A stretch of DNA of 64,000 nucleotides from Desulfovibrio sp. JY (GTDB taxonomy: Bacteria > Desulfobacterota > Desulfovibrionia > Desulfovibrionales > Desulfovibrionaceae): contig CP082962.1 in the NCBI GenBank assembly GCA_021730285.1, forward strand, positions 2,294,001-2,358,000, given 5' to 3'. Position numbers and translations under genes: made by a program. The notes under the pieces are model-generated. The model did not search any database, was not told where the DNA came from, and worked only from the letters and a program-made list of their open reading frames with translations. The stretch's first letter is position 1; each line of letters opens with the position of its first letter. Below, in pieces: positions 17,204 to 24,960 of the stretch.

Positions 17204-18810
17204 CAGTACGCTCCCCGGCCGAACCGCGCCCGGCCGCAAAATGCGTTGTCGTCGTCCTCACTGTCGTCACCACCGCCCTGGCCAGGGTGGCCGGCGTCAC
17301 CAAAAGCGGGTGTGTAGCCGTATTCGATTCGCTCCTGGCGCGTGGCGTAATATGCCAGGACGCCAGCCACCGCCGAGTCGCCGTGCCGGTACTGGCCGTC
17401 GCTACCCTTGACCCGTGCGCCGGATATCCCGGGTTTCCCCTGGACCAAGACCACCATGCGGTGATCGGCAATAACGTCTTCGTTGGCGTCCAGGCGCACA
17501 AGCTCGGACTCCATGGCCTGCCGGTATTTCGGGAACCATTCTGCATACCAGGAAGCCGAGAACATGACGCATTCCACCCGGTCCGGCCCATACTTCTGCA
17601 AGGCGGCCTCCGCGTGGCTTTGGCCGTTCCCGCGCGCGTCGAAGGCCGCCTTTTGCATAAGCGGGATGTTGTCCAGGATGTAAAAGGTGATGAGCTGTTG
17701 CACGTCGAAAGGGATATTGCGCAGCTCCACGGCAAATACCTGCCGCCAATGTCCCGGCCGGTCCTCTTGCCAGATCCAATCCACGGACAAGTCGCCGGAC
17801 CGGGCGAAGTCCTGGCTGTAAACTGTGGGTTTATCCGTGTTCAGGGCATCAATGATCGGCTTGAGGTTGTCCGTGATCCACCTGTCGGCTTTTTCAAGTC
17901 GCTCGGGATCAACCACAAATTCGGAGGGCTGTTGCCAGCGCAGCCGGGGGATGCCGTCGCTATGGCAGTGCTCCAATAAAAGCCGGGTGAAGAACGCGCC
18001 CGATCCACGTTTTGGGATGCAATCAAGCTCCTCGGCCGCATCCTCGGGGGTGGTATAGTCCGCGTAAATCTCTTCCCGGTAGATGGTCTCGGCCTGGGGG
18101 CTGTAGTCCTCTCCATTTACTAGACAGACACGCTGGTAAAATCCCTGGCGCAGGGCGTCGTCGAATGTGACCTTATGCAACGAGTACGGCAACTTTTTCG
18201 CCCTGACATCCTTGCAAAGCTGGTCAAAGACATTGTCCTCGCCGTCATGGGTGGACACGATATCGATGCGGCCGCCCCACATGCGAAAAGCCAGGGACCC
18301 TTTGATGACCTCCTGGAGGTTCTCGTGGAACGCCGCTTCATCTATGCGGGCATGGCCCTGACGGGAGCGCCAGTTATAGGGGCACGAGGAAAGCGCTTCG
18401 ATTTTGAAGCCGCTGGCGAGCTGAATTTTATAGGTAACGATGCTGCGCTTTTCCTCTTCAAGGATTGTCACGCCGATCTTGCTAGCCGCCTGCTGGTATG
18501 CCCGGATAAAAAAAGCGCAATCGCCGATAAACTCGGCGGCCATGGCCATGTTGTAGCCCATGTAAAACTGGTTCATGCCCCCCTTGGCCCGGGCGGCCTC
18601 AAGGGCTGCTTCTGCGGCCAGAGCACCCCAGGAAAACCCGATGCGGCGGGATTTCTCACAGATGCGAACCGGGGCTTCATCCCGATGCCAAGCCGCTTGG
18701 TACGGTAAGAGGATTTTCGGGACATCGGCCGGGGCAAGATTTTTGGTCGCCCGAGTTCGCTGGATGTCCTCGACGAGTTGGAGGGCTTCCTCCCGTTCGG
18801 TCGTGGTCAT
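17203..18810 (-). CDS. terminase large subunit (Mu gp28-like)
   Basis: 535 residues from ATG at 18,810, 2 bases after the small subunit stop; a GTG three codons earlier is an alternative. The ATPase region shows ICEKSRRIGFSWGALAAEAA, the atypical Walker A of Mu gp28 relatives. The nuclease half contains YSQDFARSGDLSVDWIWQ. The enzyme packages DNA into the prohead by cutting near the phage ends within host flanking DNA. The last 40 residues are Asp/Gly-rich. Confidence 0.95.
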   Translation of the reverse strand: MTTTEREEALQLVEDIQRTRATKNLAPADVPKILLPYQAAWHRDEAPVRICEKSRRIGFSWGALAAEAALEAARAKGGMNQFYMGYNMAMAAEFIGDCAFFIRAYQQAASKIGVTILEEEKRSIVTYKIQLASGFKIEALSSCPYNWRSRQGHARIDEAAFHENLQEVIKGSLAFRMWGGRIDIVSTHDGEDNVFDQLCKDVRAKKLPYSLHKVTFDDALRQGFYQRVCLVNGEDYSPQAETIYREEIYADYTTPEDAAEELDCIPKRGSGAFFTRLLLEHCHSDGIPRLRWQQPSEFVVDPERLEKADRWITDNLKPIIDALNTDKPTVYSQDFARSGDLSVDWIWQEDRPGHWRQVFAVELRNIPFDVQQLITFYILDNIPLMQKAAFDARGNGQSHAEAALQKYGPDRVECVMFSASWYAEWFPKYRQAMESELVRLDANEDVIADHRMVVLVQGKPGISGARVKGSDGQYRHGDSAVAGVLAYYATRQERIEYGYTPAFGDAGHPGQGGGDDSEDDDNAFCGRARFGRGAY

Positions 18811-18812
18811 GC

Positions 18813-19367
18813 TCACGATGGGTCGACCTCCACCCCGAGGATTTGCGCCCGGATCAACCCCCACTGTTCCGGCGTCAGCCCGGCCTGATCCGCTGCGCCT
18901 TGAGCCGCTTCGGCGGCCTTCTCCAGGGCTTCTTTCCTGGCCTGCTCACGAATCTTGATCTCGGTGTCCAGGCCGATTTTGGAGCCCGCGGCCAAGTCCT
19001 TGATGGCCTTGGCAAGGCGTGCGGCATCAATGGCATCAATGGCGTCACCGTCGCGCAGCTTGGCGACGCCCGCCTTGAACACCAGCCGATGCACGATTTC
19101 GATCAGCACGCGCCCCATATCCCCCTCGGGGACTTCTCCCAGCTCACGCGCGAAAGCCGAGGCGATCTCGCGGCTTTCCCGGATATGCGCGGCGACCTCT
19201 TCGAACTCCTGGGAGTACCTGCCGACGGCGGATCGGGAGACCGGCGCACCCAGTTTTTGCAGGTGGGCAACAATCTGATCCAGGGTATGCGCTCCCCCGG
19301 CCAGCAGCCGGTCCAGTTCCTTGCGGATCGGCGCGGGCAACGTCTTGATCTTACTCCTGGACGGCAT
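18813..19367 (-). CDS. terminase small subunit, DUF3486 (Mu gp27-like)
   Basis: 184 residues from ATG at 19,367 (AGGTAGCGGT upstream). It starts MPSRSKIKTLPAPIRKELDR and continues with a helix-turn-helix region (LGAPVSRSAVGRYSQEFEEV), as in the DUF3486/gp27 family. It recognises packaging DNA and works with the large subunit encoded next. The C-terminal part is a long Ala/Glu/Lys helix ending LTPEQWGLIRAQILG. Confidence 0.92.
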   Translation of the reverse strand: MPSRSKIKTLPAPIRKELDRLLAGGAHTLDQIVAHLQKLGAPVSRSAVGRYSQEFEEVAAHIRESREIASAFARELGEVPEGDMGRVLIEIVHRLVFKAGVAKLRDGDAIDAIDAARLAKAIKDLAAGSKIGLDTEIKIREQARKEALEKAAEAAQGAADQAGLTPEQWGLIRAQILGVEVDPS

Positions 19368-19371
19368 ACCG

Positions 19372-19665
19372 CTACCTCGCCCGGGGGCGCTTGACGCCCG
19401 GCACCGTCGCCCGGCCCTCGGCCACATCCTGGCCACGGCCGGTCAGTTGCACCACGGTCACTGGACCGACCTTCTCGACGTTTACGAGTCCCTGTTCGGC
19501 GAGCCAGGAACACTCGGTTTCCACGCTATCCCGCGAGCAGCCATGGCCGATCAGGTCCAAGGCATCTTGCAGCACCGACGTATTGAGCTTGTGGTCCAAA
19601 TCCTCAGCCAACAGACGTAGGATCACCAGTCGGCGATCCTGGGAAAACACTTCCGCCAAACCCAT
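19372..19665 (-). CDS. gp26-like phage protein (VpaChn25_0724 family)
   Basis: 97 residues. The pattern of a winged-helix fold (RLVILRLLAEDLDHKLNTSV, SRDSVETECSWLAEQGLV) matches the small ArsR-like proteins found between DUF2730 and DUF3486 genes in Mu-like phages. Its exact role is unknown. The start overlaps the previous stop as TAATG. Confidence 0.85.
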   Translation of the reverse strand: MGLAEVFSQDRRLVILRLLAEDLDHKLNTSVLQDALDLIGHGCSRDSVETECSWLAEQGLVNVEKVGPVTVVQLTGRGQDVAEGRATVPGVKRPRAR

Positions 19666-20003
19666 TACTCCCTCCGATCGCGGCGATTACTGCCCAAGTG
19701 GTATTCGAGCAGGAGACTAAGCGGGTGTTCCACTCGTTTGAAAACCTCGGCCAGTCCCCGAAGCTCGGCAGCCTGTCCCTTGAAGTCGCCCCGTAGCCCC
19801 TCAACCTCCCTGGCCAAGTCGGTAAACGCCGTAGTCGAGGGCAGCCGTCCCATGTCCTCGGCCACTTCCTTGCGACACTGACGACGGCAGGTGGCGCAGG
19901 ATTCAACCGTGACGAACTTTCCGATCATCAACCACCAGACGCCTAGCATCACCGCCTGGGCCAGAGGGCCGATGATCGGCCAATACTGCAACAGCGTGTT
20001 CAC
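19665..20003 (-). CDS. DUF2730 family membrane protein (Mu gp25-like)
   Basis: 112 residues: one N-terminal membrane helix (IIGPLAQAVMLGVWWLMIG) followed by two CxxC-like pairs and a coiled coil (DLAREVEGLRGDFKGQAAEL). This is the layout of the DUF2730/gp25 family, often placed next to lysis genes, and it may be a spanin-like or lysis accessory protein. It lies 12 bases downstream of the zinc-finger gene. Confidence 0.85.
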   Translation of the reverse strand: MNTLLQYWPIIGPLAQAVMLGVWWLMIGKFVTVESCATCRRQCRKEVAEDMGRLPSTTAFTDLAREVEGLRGDFKGQAAELRGLAEVFKRVEHPLSLLLEYHLGSNRRDRRE

Positions 20004-20015
20004 GCATCCTCCCCC

Positions 20016-20231
20016 TTACTTCTCGCTCACTTCCTGGCACCCACGGCACCGCGTGGCCCCAGGCACGGCGGCCAGCCGGGCGGCCGGGATCGGCTCGCCG
20101 CATTCGACGCAGACCACCCGGCCATCCTCGACAACCTGCCCACCGGCAGGGGCCGGGCGCGCGGCGGCCGTCAACGCCGCCTCCCTGAAAAGCGCCTCGG
20201 CCGCCTGGGCATCATCGCCGATATCCGTCAC
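20016..20231 (-). CDS. TraR/DksA-type zinc-finger protein
   Basis: 71 residues from GTG at 20,231 whose GTGA overlaps the holin stop. The C-terminal half has CVECGEPIPAARLAAVPGAT followed by CRGC, the four-Cys zinc finger of the TraR/DksA family. Phage members of this size can bind RNA polymerase without DNA contact and alter host transcription. The N-terminal helix (DDAQAAEALFREAALTAA) matches the coiled part. Confidence 0.9.
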   Translation of the reverse strand: MTDIGDDAQAAEALFREAALTAAARPAPAGGQVVEDGRVVCVECGEPIPAARLAAVPGATRCRGCQEVSEK

Positions 20232-20656
20232 GCCCGGGGCTCCCTGGCACGGACCTTGGCGATGTCCACGCAGGCCTGCCAGCTGATATAGGCGACTGCC
20301 ACGCAGGCCACGGCAATCAGCTCCTGGGGCGACAGCCGCTTGTCCAGGGGTATCTGCGCAAGCATCCCCACAAGGGTCACGATGGCGACCCATACCTTCC
20401 GGCTTTTCCAGCCGCTTTCGGCCGAGGGCGGCAGGGTTGCCGCCATGTCGTCGAGCAGCTTGAGTTGGTCCTTGTTCACAATGCGCTCACCCGGATGTAT
20501 GAGCACCTCCGGCCCTGGCGTCCCGGGCGGGGCAGGCGGTACGACACCGCCCTTCATTCCCATTATGCGGGTCACGATTTCCTCGACTTCCGCGTGGGTC
20601 AGCCCGCCCATTTGGGACGCGGCCCGGGACAGCGTTTCCTTCTTCATGTCTTCCAT
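20228..20656 (-). CDS. putative holin
   Basis: 142 residues with GGAGGCGACC before the ATG. Two hydrophobic segments near the C-terminus (VWVAIVTLVGMLAQIPL and LIAVACVAVAYISWQACV) and a charged tail fit a class II-type holin. It lies directly after the transglycosylase, the expected lysis partner. The N-terminal 90 residues are soluble, longer than in many holins, so confidence in function is moderate. Confidence 0.65.
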   Translation of the reverse strand: MEDMKKETLSRAASQMGGLTHAEVEEIVTRIMGMKGGVVPPAPPGTPGPEVLIHPGERIVNKDQLKLLDDMAATLPPSAESGWKSRKVWVAIVTLVGMLAQIPLDKRLSPQELIAVACVAVAYISWQACVDIAKVRAREPRA

Positions 20657-20666
20657 GGTCGCCTCC

Positions 20667-21266
20667 TTATTCCGGCCACTGGCCGCCGGGGATCAGCGCC
20701 AGGATTTTGCCCGGGTACGGGCTGTCCAGCTGGTGGCGATTGCCGGGGCCTCCGTTGTAGGCGCGCATGACCGTGGGCCAGCCGCCATCGGCGAGGTATT
20801 TGTCCGCCAGCCGGCGCAGGTAGCGGCAGCCCCATTCCAGGCCGACCGCAGGGGTACACAGTTCCCCGAACCAGCCCCGGAAGCCGCAACATCGGGCCGT
20901 CTCGCCCATCACCTGCATGAGGCCCCAGGAGGTGGCCCGGCCGATCCGTTCGGTCTCCAAAGAGCAAAACTCCGGACGGAAATCGGGTGTTTCCCCCTTG
21001 AGGTAGCGCTCGTAGAATTGCGGCTCGAACCGCATGGCGGCCGGGATGCCGCCGGCCGATTCGTGGGCGACCATGGCCCGGACGAGCATGACCGGCAGCT
21101 GGTAGCTGGCGGCCATGGACACAACCAGCTCATCCTGGGTCGGAGCCGAGGCCGGCACGGGAGCCGTGGGCGAGGTGGCCGCCGGAGCGGCCCGCCTCTG
21201 TTGCAGCTCATCGCGGGCGGCGGACAGCGAATCCACAATGGTGTCAAAATCGATGGAAACTGGCAT
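20667..21266 (-). CDS. phage lytic transglycosylase (SLT fold)
   Basis: 199 residues. The SLT core shows catalytic Glu69 in MVAHESAGG, SWGLMQVM at 114-120 and RAYNGGPGN at 168-176. The N-terminal 45 residues are a Gln/Pro/Ala-rich linker without a signal peptide, so export would rely on the holin encoded next. It cleaves the glycan strands of peptidoglycan during lysis. Confidence 0.92.
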   Translation of the reverse strand: MPVSIDFDTIVDSLSAARDELQQRRAAPAATSPTAPVPASAPTQDELVVSMAASYQLPVMLVRAMVAHESAGGIPAAMRFEPQFYERYLKGETPDFRPEFCSLETERIGRATSWGLMQVMGETARCCGFRGWFGELCTPAVGLEWGCRYLRRLADKYLADGGWPTVMRAYNGGPGNRHQLDSPYPGKILALIPGGQWPE

Positions 21267-21285
21267 ATTCGTTCCTTTCTTTATC

Positions 21286-21346
21286 TTCCGGCTCCCGATA
21301 GGATATCTGTGCTACCTTCAACCCAAACCGGGAGGCGGAAGAAATG
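21286..21346 (+). promoter_or_regulatory. upstream element of + strand gene, shared with second copy at 31,179
   Basis: TTCCG (21,286-21,290) and GATAGGAT (21,297-21,304) are followed 27 bases after the TTCCG start by TAC, then TCAACCCA and GGGAGGCGGAAGAAATG. The same blocks in the same order stand before the gene at 31,248. It may be a shared promoter for genes expressed from the lysogen, against the direction of the phage operons. I cannot assign -35 and -10 boxes with confidence. Confidence 0.5.
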
Positions 21347-21622
21347 TCTTACGAATATCTATCTCCGTGCGTTCGAGGCAATGATGCCAAGGACATCTCA
21401 GAGAAATTGAATGCCGAACTTGCAAATCTTGCACGGGATGGATGGGAGGTTGTGCAACTTGTCCCCCTCACATTTGAACCACGCTTTCGGGAAATAAGCT
21501 CCAACCCACAAATACCCATGCCTCCTGCTCTAGATTCCTTCCAAACCACGACTATTCAAATTCTTCTGAGGCGACCTGTTTCCGAGTACAAAGGGCTTTT
21601 TCAAGGGTGTGATTTGTCATAA
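21344..21622 (+). CDS. DUF4177-like small protein, phage moron candidate
   Basis: 92 residues with a strong ribosome site (GGGAGGCGG). The pattern MSYEYLSPCV...LNAELANLARDGWEVVQL matches the small DUF4177 fold (aromatic start, a helix, then GWE and a beta strand). It is the only + strand gene in the late region and is lower in GC than its neighbours. Its 3' end overlaps the convergent 60-residue gene by 71 bases. Such genes are typical accessory additions expressed in the prophage state; its function is unknown. Confidence 0.8.
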   Translation: MSYEYLSPCVRGNDAKDISEKLNAELANLARDGWEVVQLVPLTFEPRFREISSNPQIPMPPALDSFQTTTIQILLRRPVSEYKGLFQGCDLS

Positions 21623-21734
21623 GGGCTGTATCAACAGTATACACCGGGGCGGTCAGCAGTCGTCTGACCGCCTTCATCTCTCTCAGGATCGCGTTCTGCA
21701 CGGCCATGTGCTGCTCGAACTGCTCGGGCGTCAT
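21552..21734 (-). CDS. small hypothetical phage protein
   Basis: 60 residues with an excellent ribosome site (AGGAGG, 7 bases before ATG). The N-terminal half is helical (MTPEQFEQHMAVQNAILREM). The C-terminal third overlaps the convergent + strand gene and may be the less constrained part. No family recognised. Confidence 0.65.
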   Translation of the reverse strand: MTPEQFEQHMAVQNAILREMKAVRRLLTAPVYTVDTALMTNHTLEKALCTRKQVASEEFE

Positions 21735-21744
21735 AGCAAGCCTC

Positions 21745-22188
21745 CTATTGTCCAGCCGCGCTCGTCACGGCCAGGGCCTGCACCGCGTCGGCCACCTCGC
21801 CGATGGCGCTTCGGGCCTTGGTCCAGAGCGTCAGGGCGTTTCCGAAGTTTCCGGCCTTGGCCGCCGCCTCAACGTCCGCCACCAGCCCCCGCGCCTTATC
21901 CAGCGCCTGTTCGACGACTTCCGCCGCATGGGGCGCGACGCTCGCCAGGGCGGCCAGCTTGTCCCGCAGCCCCGACACCGACGCCCACAGCCAGGTCAAG
22001 CCGGAATCCAGGCGCGCGGCAGTCGTGTCCGTCGCGGCCTCGGTTGTCGCCGTGTCCGGCCCCAGCGTGGACGCCTGGGGCGACGCGCCCGACGTCGAGC
22101 CCATGCCGCCAATCGTGCCCAGGCCGGAGCATCCGGCCAGCATCGCGGCCACACACACCACCACCAACAGTCCGATTATGCATCGCAT
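21745..22188 (-). CDS. phage lipoprotein
   Basis: 147 residues from ATG at 22,188, chosen because GAGGAG lies just upstream; a GTG at 22,203 is possible. A signal peptide ends in the lipobox LAGC (MRCIIGLLVVVCVAAMLAGC). The mature part is Ala/Thr-rich and then helical. As an early member of the late operon beside lysis genes it could be a spanin-type outer membrane lipoprotein, but it lacks the Pro-rich composition of classical Rz1. Confidence 0.75.
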   Translation of the reverse strand: MRCIIGLLVVVCVAAMLAGCSGLGTIGGMGSTSGASPQASTLGPDTATTEAATDTTAARLDSGLTWLWASVSGLRDKLAALASVAPHAAEVVEQALDKARGLVADVEAAAKAGNFGNALTLWTKARSAIGEVADAVQALAVTSAAGQ

Positions 22189-22199
22189 AAGACGGCTCC

Positions 22200-22652
22200 T
22201 CACCAGGGCGCGCGGCCCTGGCCGTTGTAGGGTTTGGCCAGTCCGCGCCGGACCATTTCCGTGGCCACGTCGCGCGTCTCGCCGTCGATTTGGGCCTCGA
22301 TGCCGGCCAGCAGCCGACAGTTTCCGTCGCGGCGCACGTCGCGCAGCACAACCGAGATGCCGGGCGGCAGGCGCGACGCCAGCCAGTCCCGGGCCAGCTC
22401 TGCCTGGGCACGGACGGAGGGACGGGGATCATGGATTTTTGGCAAGACGAGGCCGGCCACACGGACCTGGATCGGCGAGATGACCGCCGGCCAGGACGGC
22501 ACGGAAACGATCACGGTACCATCGTCGCGGACGTAGCCCACCACAGCCGGGACATTGTCGGCGTTGACCCGCTCTCCGGCGGCGATCCGGGGAGACCAGA
22601 CCGCCGCCAGGAGCAGGCACGCAAGTATGGAGGAGGCAACACGTCGCATCAT
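22200..22652 (-). CDS. exported SNase-like (thermonuclease fold) protein
   Basis: 150 residues with a signal peptide (MMRRVASSILACLLLAAVWS). The mature part follows the staphylococcal nuclease OB-fold pattern: VRVAGLVLPKI, a helix with AQAELARDWLASRL, GNCRLLAGIEAQIDG, and the closing VRRGLAKPYNGQGRAPW. The usual acidic residue in the IDxPE segment is replaced (LVLPK), so nuclease activity is doubtful. It is the first gene after the proposed late promoter, in the place of the Mu lysis region, and its ATG is only 9 bases after the proposed -10. Confidence 0.8.
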   Translation of the reverse strand: MMRRVASSILACLLLAAVWSPRIAAGERVNADNVPAVVGYVRDDGTVIVSVPSWPAVISPIQVRVAGLVLPKIHDPRPSVRAQAELARDWLASRLPPGISVVLRDVRRDGNCRLLAGIEAQIDGETRDVATEMVRRGLAKPYNGQGRAPW

Positions 22653-22661
22653 GGCGACGGG

Positions 22662-22704
22662 TTTAGCGGGATCGATGCAGGGGGGCGGGGCGGACAACTG
22701 TCCG
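22662..22704 (-). promoter_or_regulatory. putative late promoter for lysis/packaging operon (Plys-like)
   Basis: Dyad CGGACA-AC-TGTCCG at 22,691-22,704, then 23 bases, then GCTAAA (22,667-22,662), then 9 bases to ATG. The same dyad, flanks and spacings recur upstream of the protease gene at 13,925. The element follows the terminator of the early/middle operon and sits downstream of the Mor/C-like gene, the layout seen in Mu for Plys. The -10 call is tentative. Confidence 0.7.
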
Positions 22705-22786
22705 ACCCAATCGAGGGGAGGCGAGTATGGCCCATTTGCCCCAGGTCGGGGCAAGGCGTCAAGAGAGAGGACGCCTCATAAAAACC

Positions 22787-22818
22787 AAACGGCCCGCCAG
22801 TTTCCCGGCGGGCCGTTT
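22787..22818. terminator. bidirectional hairpin terminator after the early/middle operon
   Basis: AAACGGCCCGCC (22,787-22,798) and GGCGGGCCGTTT (22,807-22,818) form a perfect 12-bp stem with an 8-base loop. On the minus strand it is followed by GGTTTTTATG. It lies just past the last gene of the leftward early/middle operon and just before the late promoter, so it separates the two transcription units. Confidence 0.88.
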
Positions 22819-22836
22819 GTGTTTATTCACAATGTC

Positions 22837-23190
22837 TTATTCTGGACGAGGTATGCCTTGTGCTTTGTATGGGTCAAAATATGGATCAAATGGCATTTCC
22901 TTTCGAGCATGTTTGGAAAATGAACCGTGGGACTGATTTGTGTCTGGTTGTTGATGTTGCGTGTCGTCAACCCAAACAAATCCTCGTGATTGCATGCATT
23001 GTTTAAATTGAGACTCTGCTATTGATCGTGTAAGATAGCCTGCCCCCTTGGCCTGCATATTAGCCATATACTGGCAGTCATAACTTTTTTGCATTGCCTC
23101 TTGGCGAGGCATTGATCCGTAGTCCCAATGCCCATGCGCGCACCCACCCAGCGCCACACAGCAGATACATAATAAAATACATTTGTTCAT
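22837..23190 (-). CDS. small phage-encoded lipoprotein
   Basis: 117 residues from ATG at 23,190 (GGGGACGTATT upstream). The signal peptide ends with lipobox LGGC (MNKCILLCICCVALGGC). The mature part has four further Cys-containing or Gln/His-rich stretches (SYDCQYMANMQAKG). GC content is clearly lower than that of its neighbours, so it may be an acquired gene. As the last gene before the operon terminator it could be a lysogenic conversion gene; function unknown. Confidence 0.78.
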   Translation of the reverse strand: MNKCILLCICCVALGGCAHGHWDYGSMPRQEAMQKSYDCQYMANMQAKGAGYLTRSIAESQFKQCMQSRGFVWVDDTQHQQPDTNQSHGSFSKHARKEMPFDPYFDPYKAQGIPRPE

Positions 23191-23200
23191 AATACGTCCC

Positions 23201-23578
23201 CTACTGTTTCCTTTCCGTCCCCGGCGCGGGCGTTGCCGGCCCCGCCGCATCACCCTCCAGGCCTATCTCCGCCACCAGCCGCGACAGCGCCAACAGCGAC
23301 AACCGCCCCTTGGCAAGGTGCTGGATGCCGGCCCGAACCTCGGCCTCGGGCATGTTCGGCACGCGGCGCACATAGGCGTCGAGCGACTCGCCAAGCGCAC
23401 CCATCTGGCGCAGGATCGGTACGGCTTCCTTCAAAAAATCCGCGCATGACCGCATCAGCGCCAGCCGCAACACGTGCGTGGCCATATCCGGTCCCGCCGG
23501 CTTTTGCGCAGCTGCTGCCCCTTGCGCGGTCGGACGCGGCTTCCAGGCCGGCGCTCTCATCTTGCGTTTCTTGCCCAT
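23201..23578 (-). CDS. hypothetical phage protein
   Basis: 125 residues, start overlapping the previous gene by 22 bases. The N-terminus is basic (MGKKRKMRAPAWKPRP), followed by a helical domain (HVLRLALMRSCADFLKEAVP, EVRAGIQHLAKGRLSLLALS). No family recognised. Position in the middle operon after the Mor/C-like activator suggests a regulatory or replication accessory role. Confidence 0.7.
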   Translation of the reverse strand: MGKKRKMRAPAWKPRPTAQGAAAAQKPAGPDMATHVLRLALMRSCADFLKEAVPILRQMGALGESLDAYVRRVPNMPEAEVRAGIQHLAKGRLSLLALSRLVAEIGLEGDAAGPATPAPGTERKQ

Positions 23579-24066
23579 GCCACACCCTCATAGCGTTCCA
23601 GATCATCTACCAGCACCGGCTCCCGCCGGCCAACCAAAAACACCTGCCAGCGTCCGTCCAACCCCTGCATTGGGTCCGTCATAACCACAACAGCCTCATA
23701 CAATGCCGCGCCGTCATCGCCACGGCCAAGCAACAGCCGCCGCCGGTCGCCGCGTCCGACATCCGGCCGGGGATCGTCCTGGCGCTGCGCCGGGACGCCA
23801 GAAAGCTTTTCACTCATTTCCATCAGCAAAACAAACAGTTCCGCATACGTCAAAAAAACGTATTTCTGGTTGGCCGAGCGCCACCAGCTGCGGCCGACCC
23901 GAACGCGGTATTGGCCGTCGAGGCGCTCGCCGCCCGGGAACAGCCGCGCCGGGAACAGTTCAATGGCCACCCGGCTGGTGGGGCTTTCGATGGTGATACG
24001 TCCCTCGGGCTTGCGCTTATCGGCCATTTGCGTCCTCATGCGCGCACAATACGCGTCATTTTCCAT
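23557..24066 (-). CDS. hypothetical phage protein
   Basis: 169 residues from ATG at 24,066, which overlaps the Mor/C-like gene's stop as TGATG. Contains GRITIESPTSRVAIELFPAR and a Trp/Tyr-rich centre (RSWWRSANQKYVFLTYAELF). Composition is that of a normal soluble protein. No family recognised; the tight coupling suggests it belongs with the activator gene. Confidence 0.7.
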   Translation of the reverse strand: MENDAYCARMRTQMADKRKPEGRITIESPTSRVAIELFPARLFPGGERLDGQYRVRVGRSWWRSANQKYVFLTYAELFVLLMEMSEKLSGVPAQRQDDPRPDVGRGDRRRLLLGRGDDGAALYEAVVVMTDPMQGLDGRWQVFLVGRREPVLVDDLERYEGVAWARNAR

Positions 24067-24485
24067 CAGAACAGGTTGTACTGATCGTCGCGGCCGTTTC
24101 CGGCCCCGTACTCGTTTTTGTGGCGGCGCACCGTGCGCGCATCGACTCCAGCCAGCCGCGCAACGCGCTGGCCCGAAACCCCTTGCGCCAGCCCTTCGCG
24201 GATGGCCCGGGCCACGGCTGCCTTGTTGCCGGAGAGCGGCCCGAGCGGCACCTCGAATTTCCCGCCGCCGCAACGCCGGGCGATAACCCGCGCGGCCTCC
24301 CAGCCGCAGGCGACCACCAGCCAGTTATCGTCCGTCAGCCGCTCAGGGCGCGGGAAATAGGTCTGCGTGCCGCCCTTGGCCTCGGCCACGCGATAGGCGG
24401 CCAGCTGCCCGGCCGCGTTGGCAATGTCAGCCAGGATACCCGGCCAAATGAGCCCGTCTGCGTCAAAAGGGCGAGTGGCCGACAT
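24066..24485 (-). CDS. Mor/C-family transcription activator-like protein
   Basis: 139 residues (AAGGCGG before ATG). It has the layout of Mor-family proteins: an N-terminal dimerisation region, GGTQTYFPRPERLTDD in the middle, and a C-terminal helix-turn-helix (GQRVARLAGVDARTVRRHKN). In Mu, Mor turns on the middle promoter and its paralogue C the late promoters through dyad sites. Only one such gene is seen here, so it probably does the late job, and the dyads at 22,691 and 13,954 are its natural targets. That link is inference. Confidence 0.75.
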   Translation of the reverse strand: MSATRPFDADGLIWPGILADIANAAGQLAAYRVAEAKGGTQTYFPRPERLTDDNWLVVACGWEAARVIARRCGGGKFEVPLGPLSGNKAAVARAIREGLAQGVSGQRVARLAGVDARTVRRHKNEYGAGNGRDDQYNLF

Positions 24486-24960
24486 GTTTACCGCCTTCTT
24501 TGGCAGTTAACCGTTCCCGCTTCTCCCGGGCCAGCTTTCCCAGGCGCTTGTCCAGCGCCGCGATCACGGCGCGCAGCTGCTGGGGCGTGGCCCACTCCAG
24601 GCGCATGACGCCCGACTGCCGCTTGAGGATGCCTACGGCGTAGCTCCACGGCACGTGCCGACCTTCGGTCTGGCCAAGCGCGGTCAGCAGCGCCCCGATC
24701 TTGGCGATCATGGGCTCGCGCGCCTTGGCGCTGTCGGACGGCTTGGGATCGCCTTTCTTTTTGGCGACAAAGCCATGTTTGGTAAGGTGTCCGAGCAGAT
24801 CGTCGAGCTGCTTGGGGGACAGCTTGGCCGAGGACTCCACGCCGTAGAGGTTTTCGAGCATGGCGCGGTAGGTGCCGTCGTCCATGCCCAGGTCTTTCTT
24901 GGCGATGTGGATTTTGGCCAGCATGGCCCGGCGGCCGGCGGCGGAGGTGGTGGTGCTCAT
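24463..24960 (-). CDS. gemA: GemA family protein (Mu gp16-like, DUF1018)
   Basis: 165 residues from ATG at 24,960, overlapping the previous stop as ATGA. It shows the family opening (MLAKIHIAKKDLGMDDGTYR) and the later YAVGILKRQSGVMRLEWATP. GemA of Mu affects host gene expression and DNA topology during lytic growth. It occupies the usual place just before the Mor gene. Confidence 0.93.
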   Translation of the reverse strand: MSTTTSAAGRRAMLAKIHIAKKDLGMDDGTYRAMLENLYGVESSAKLSPKQLDDLLGHLTKHGFVAKKKGDPKPSDSAKAREPMIAKIGALLTALGQTEGRHVPWSYAVGILKRQSGVMRLEWATPQQLRAVIAALDKRLGKLAREKRERLTAKEGGKHVGHSPF

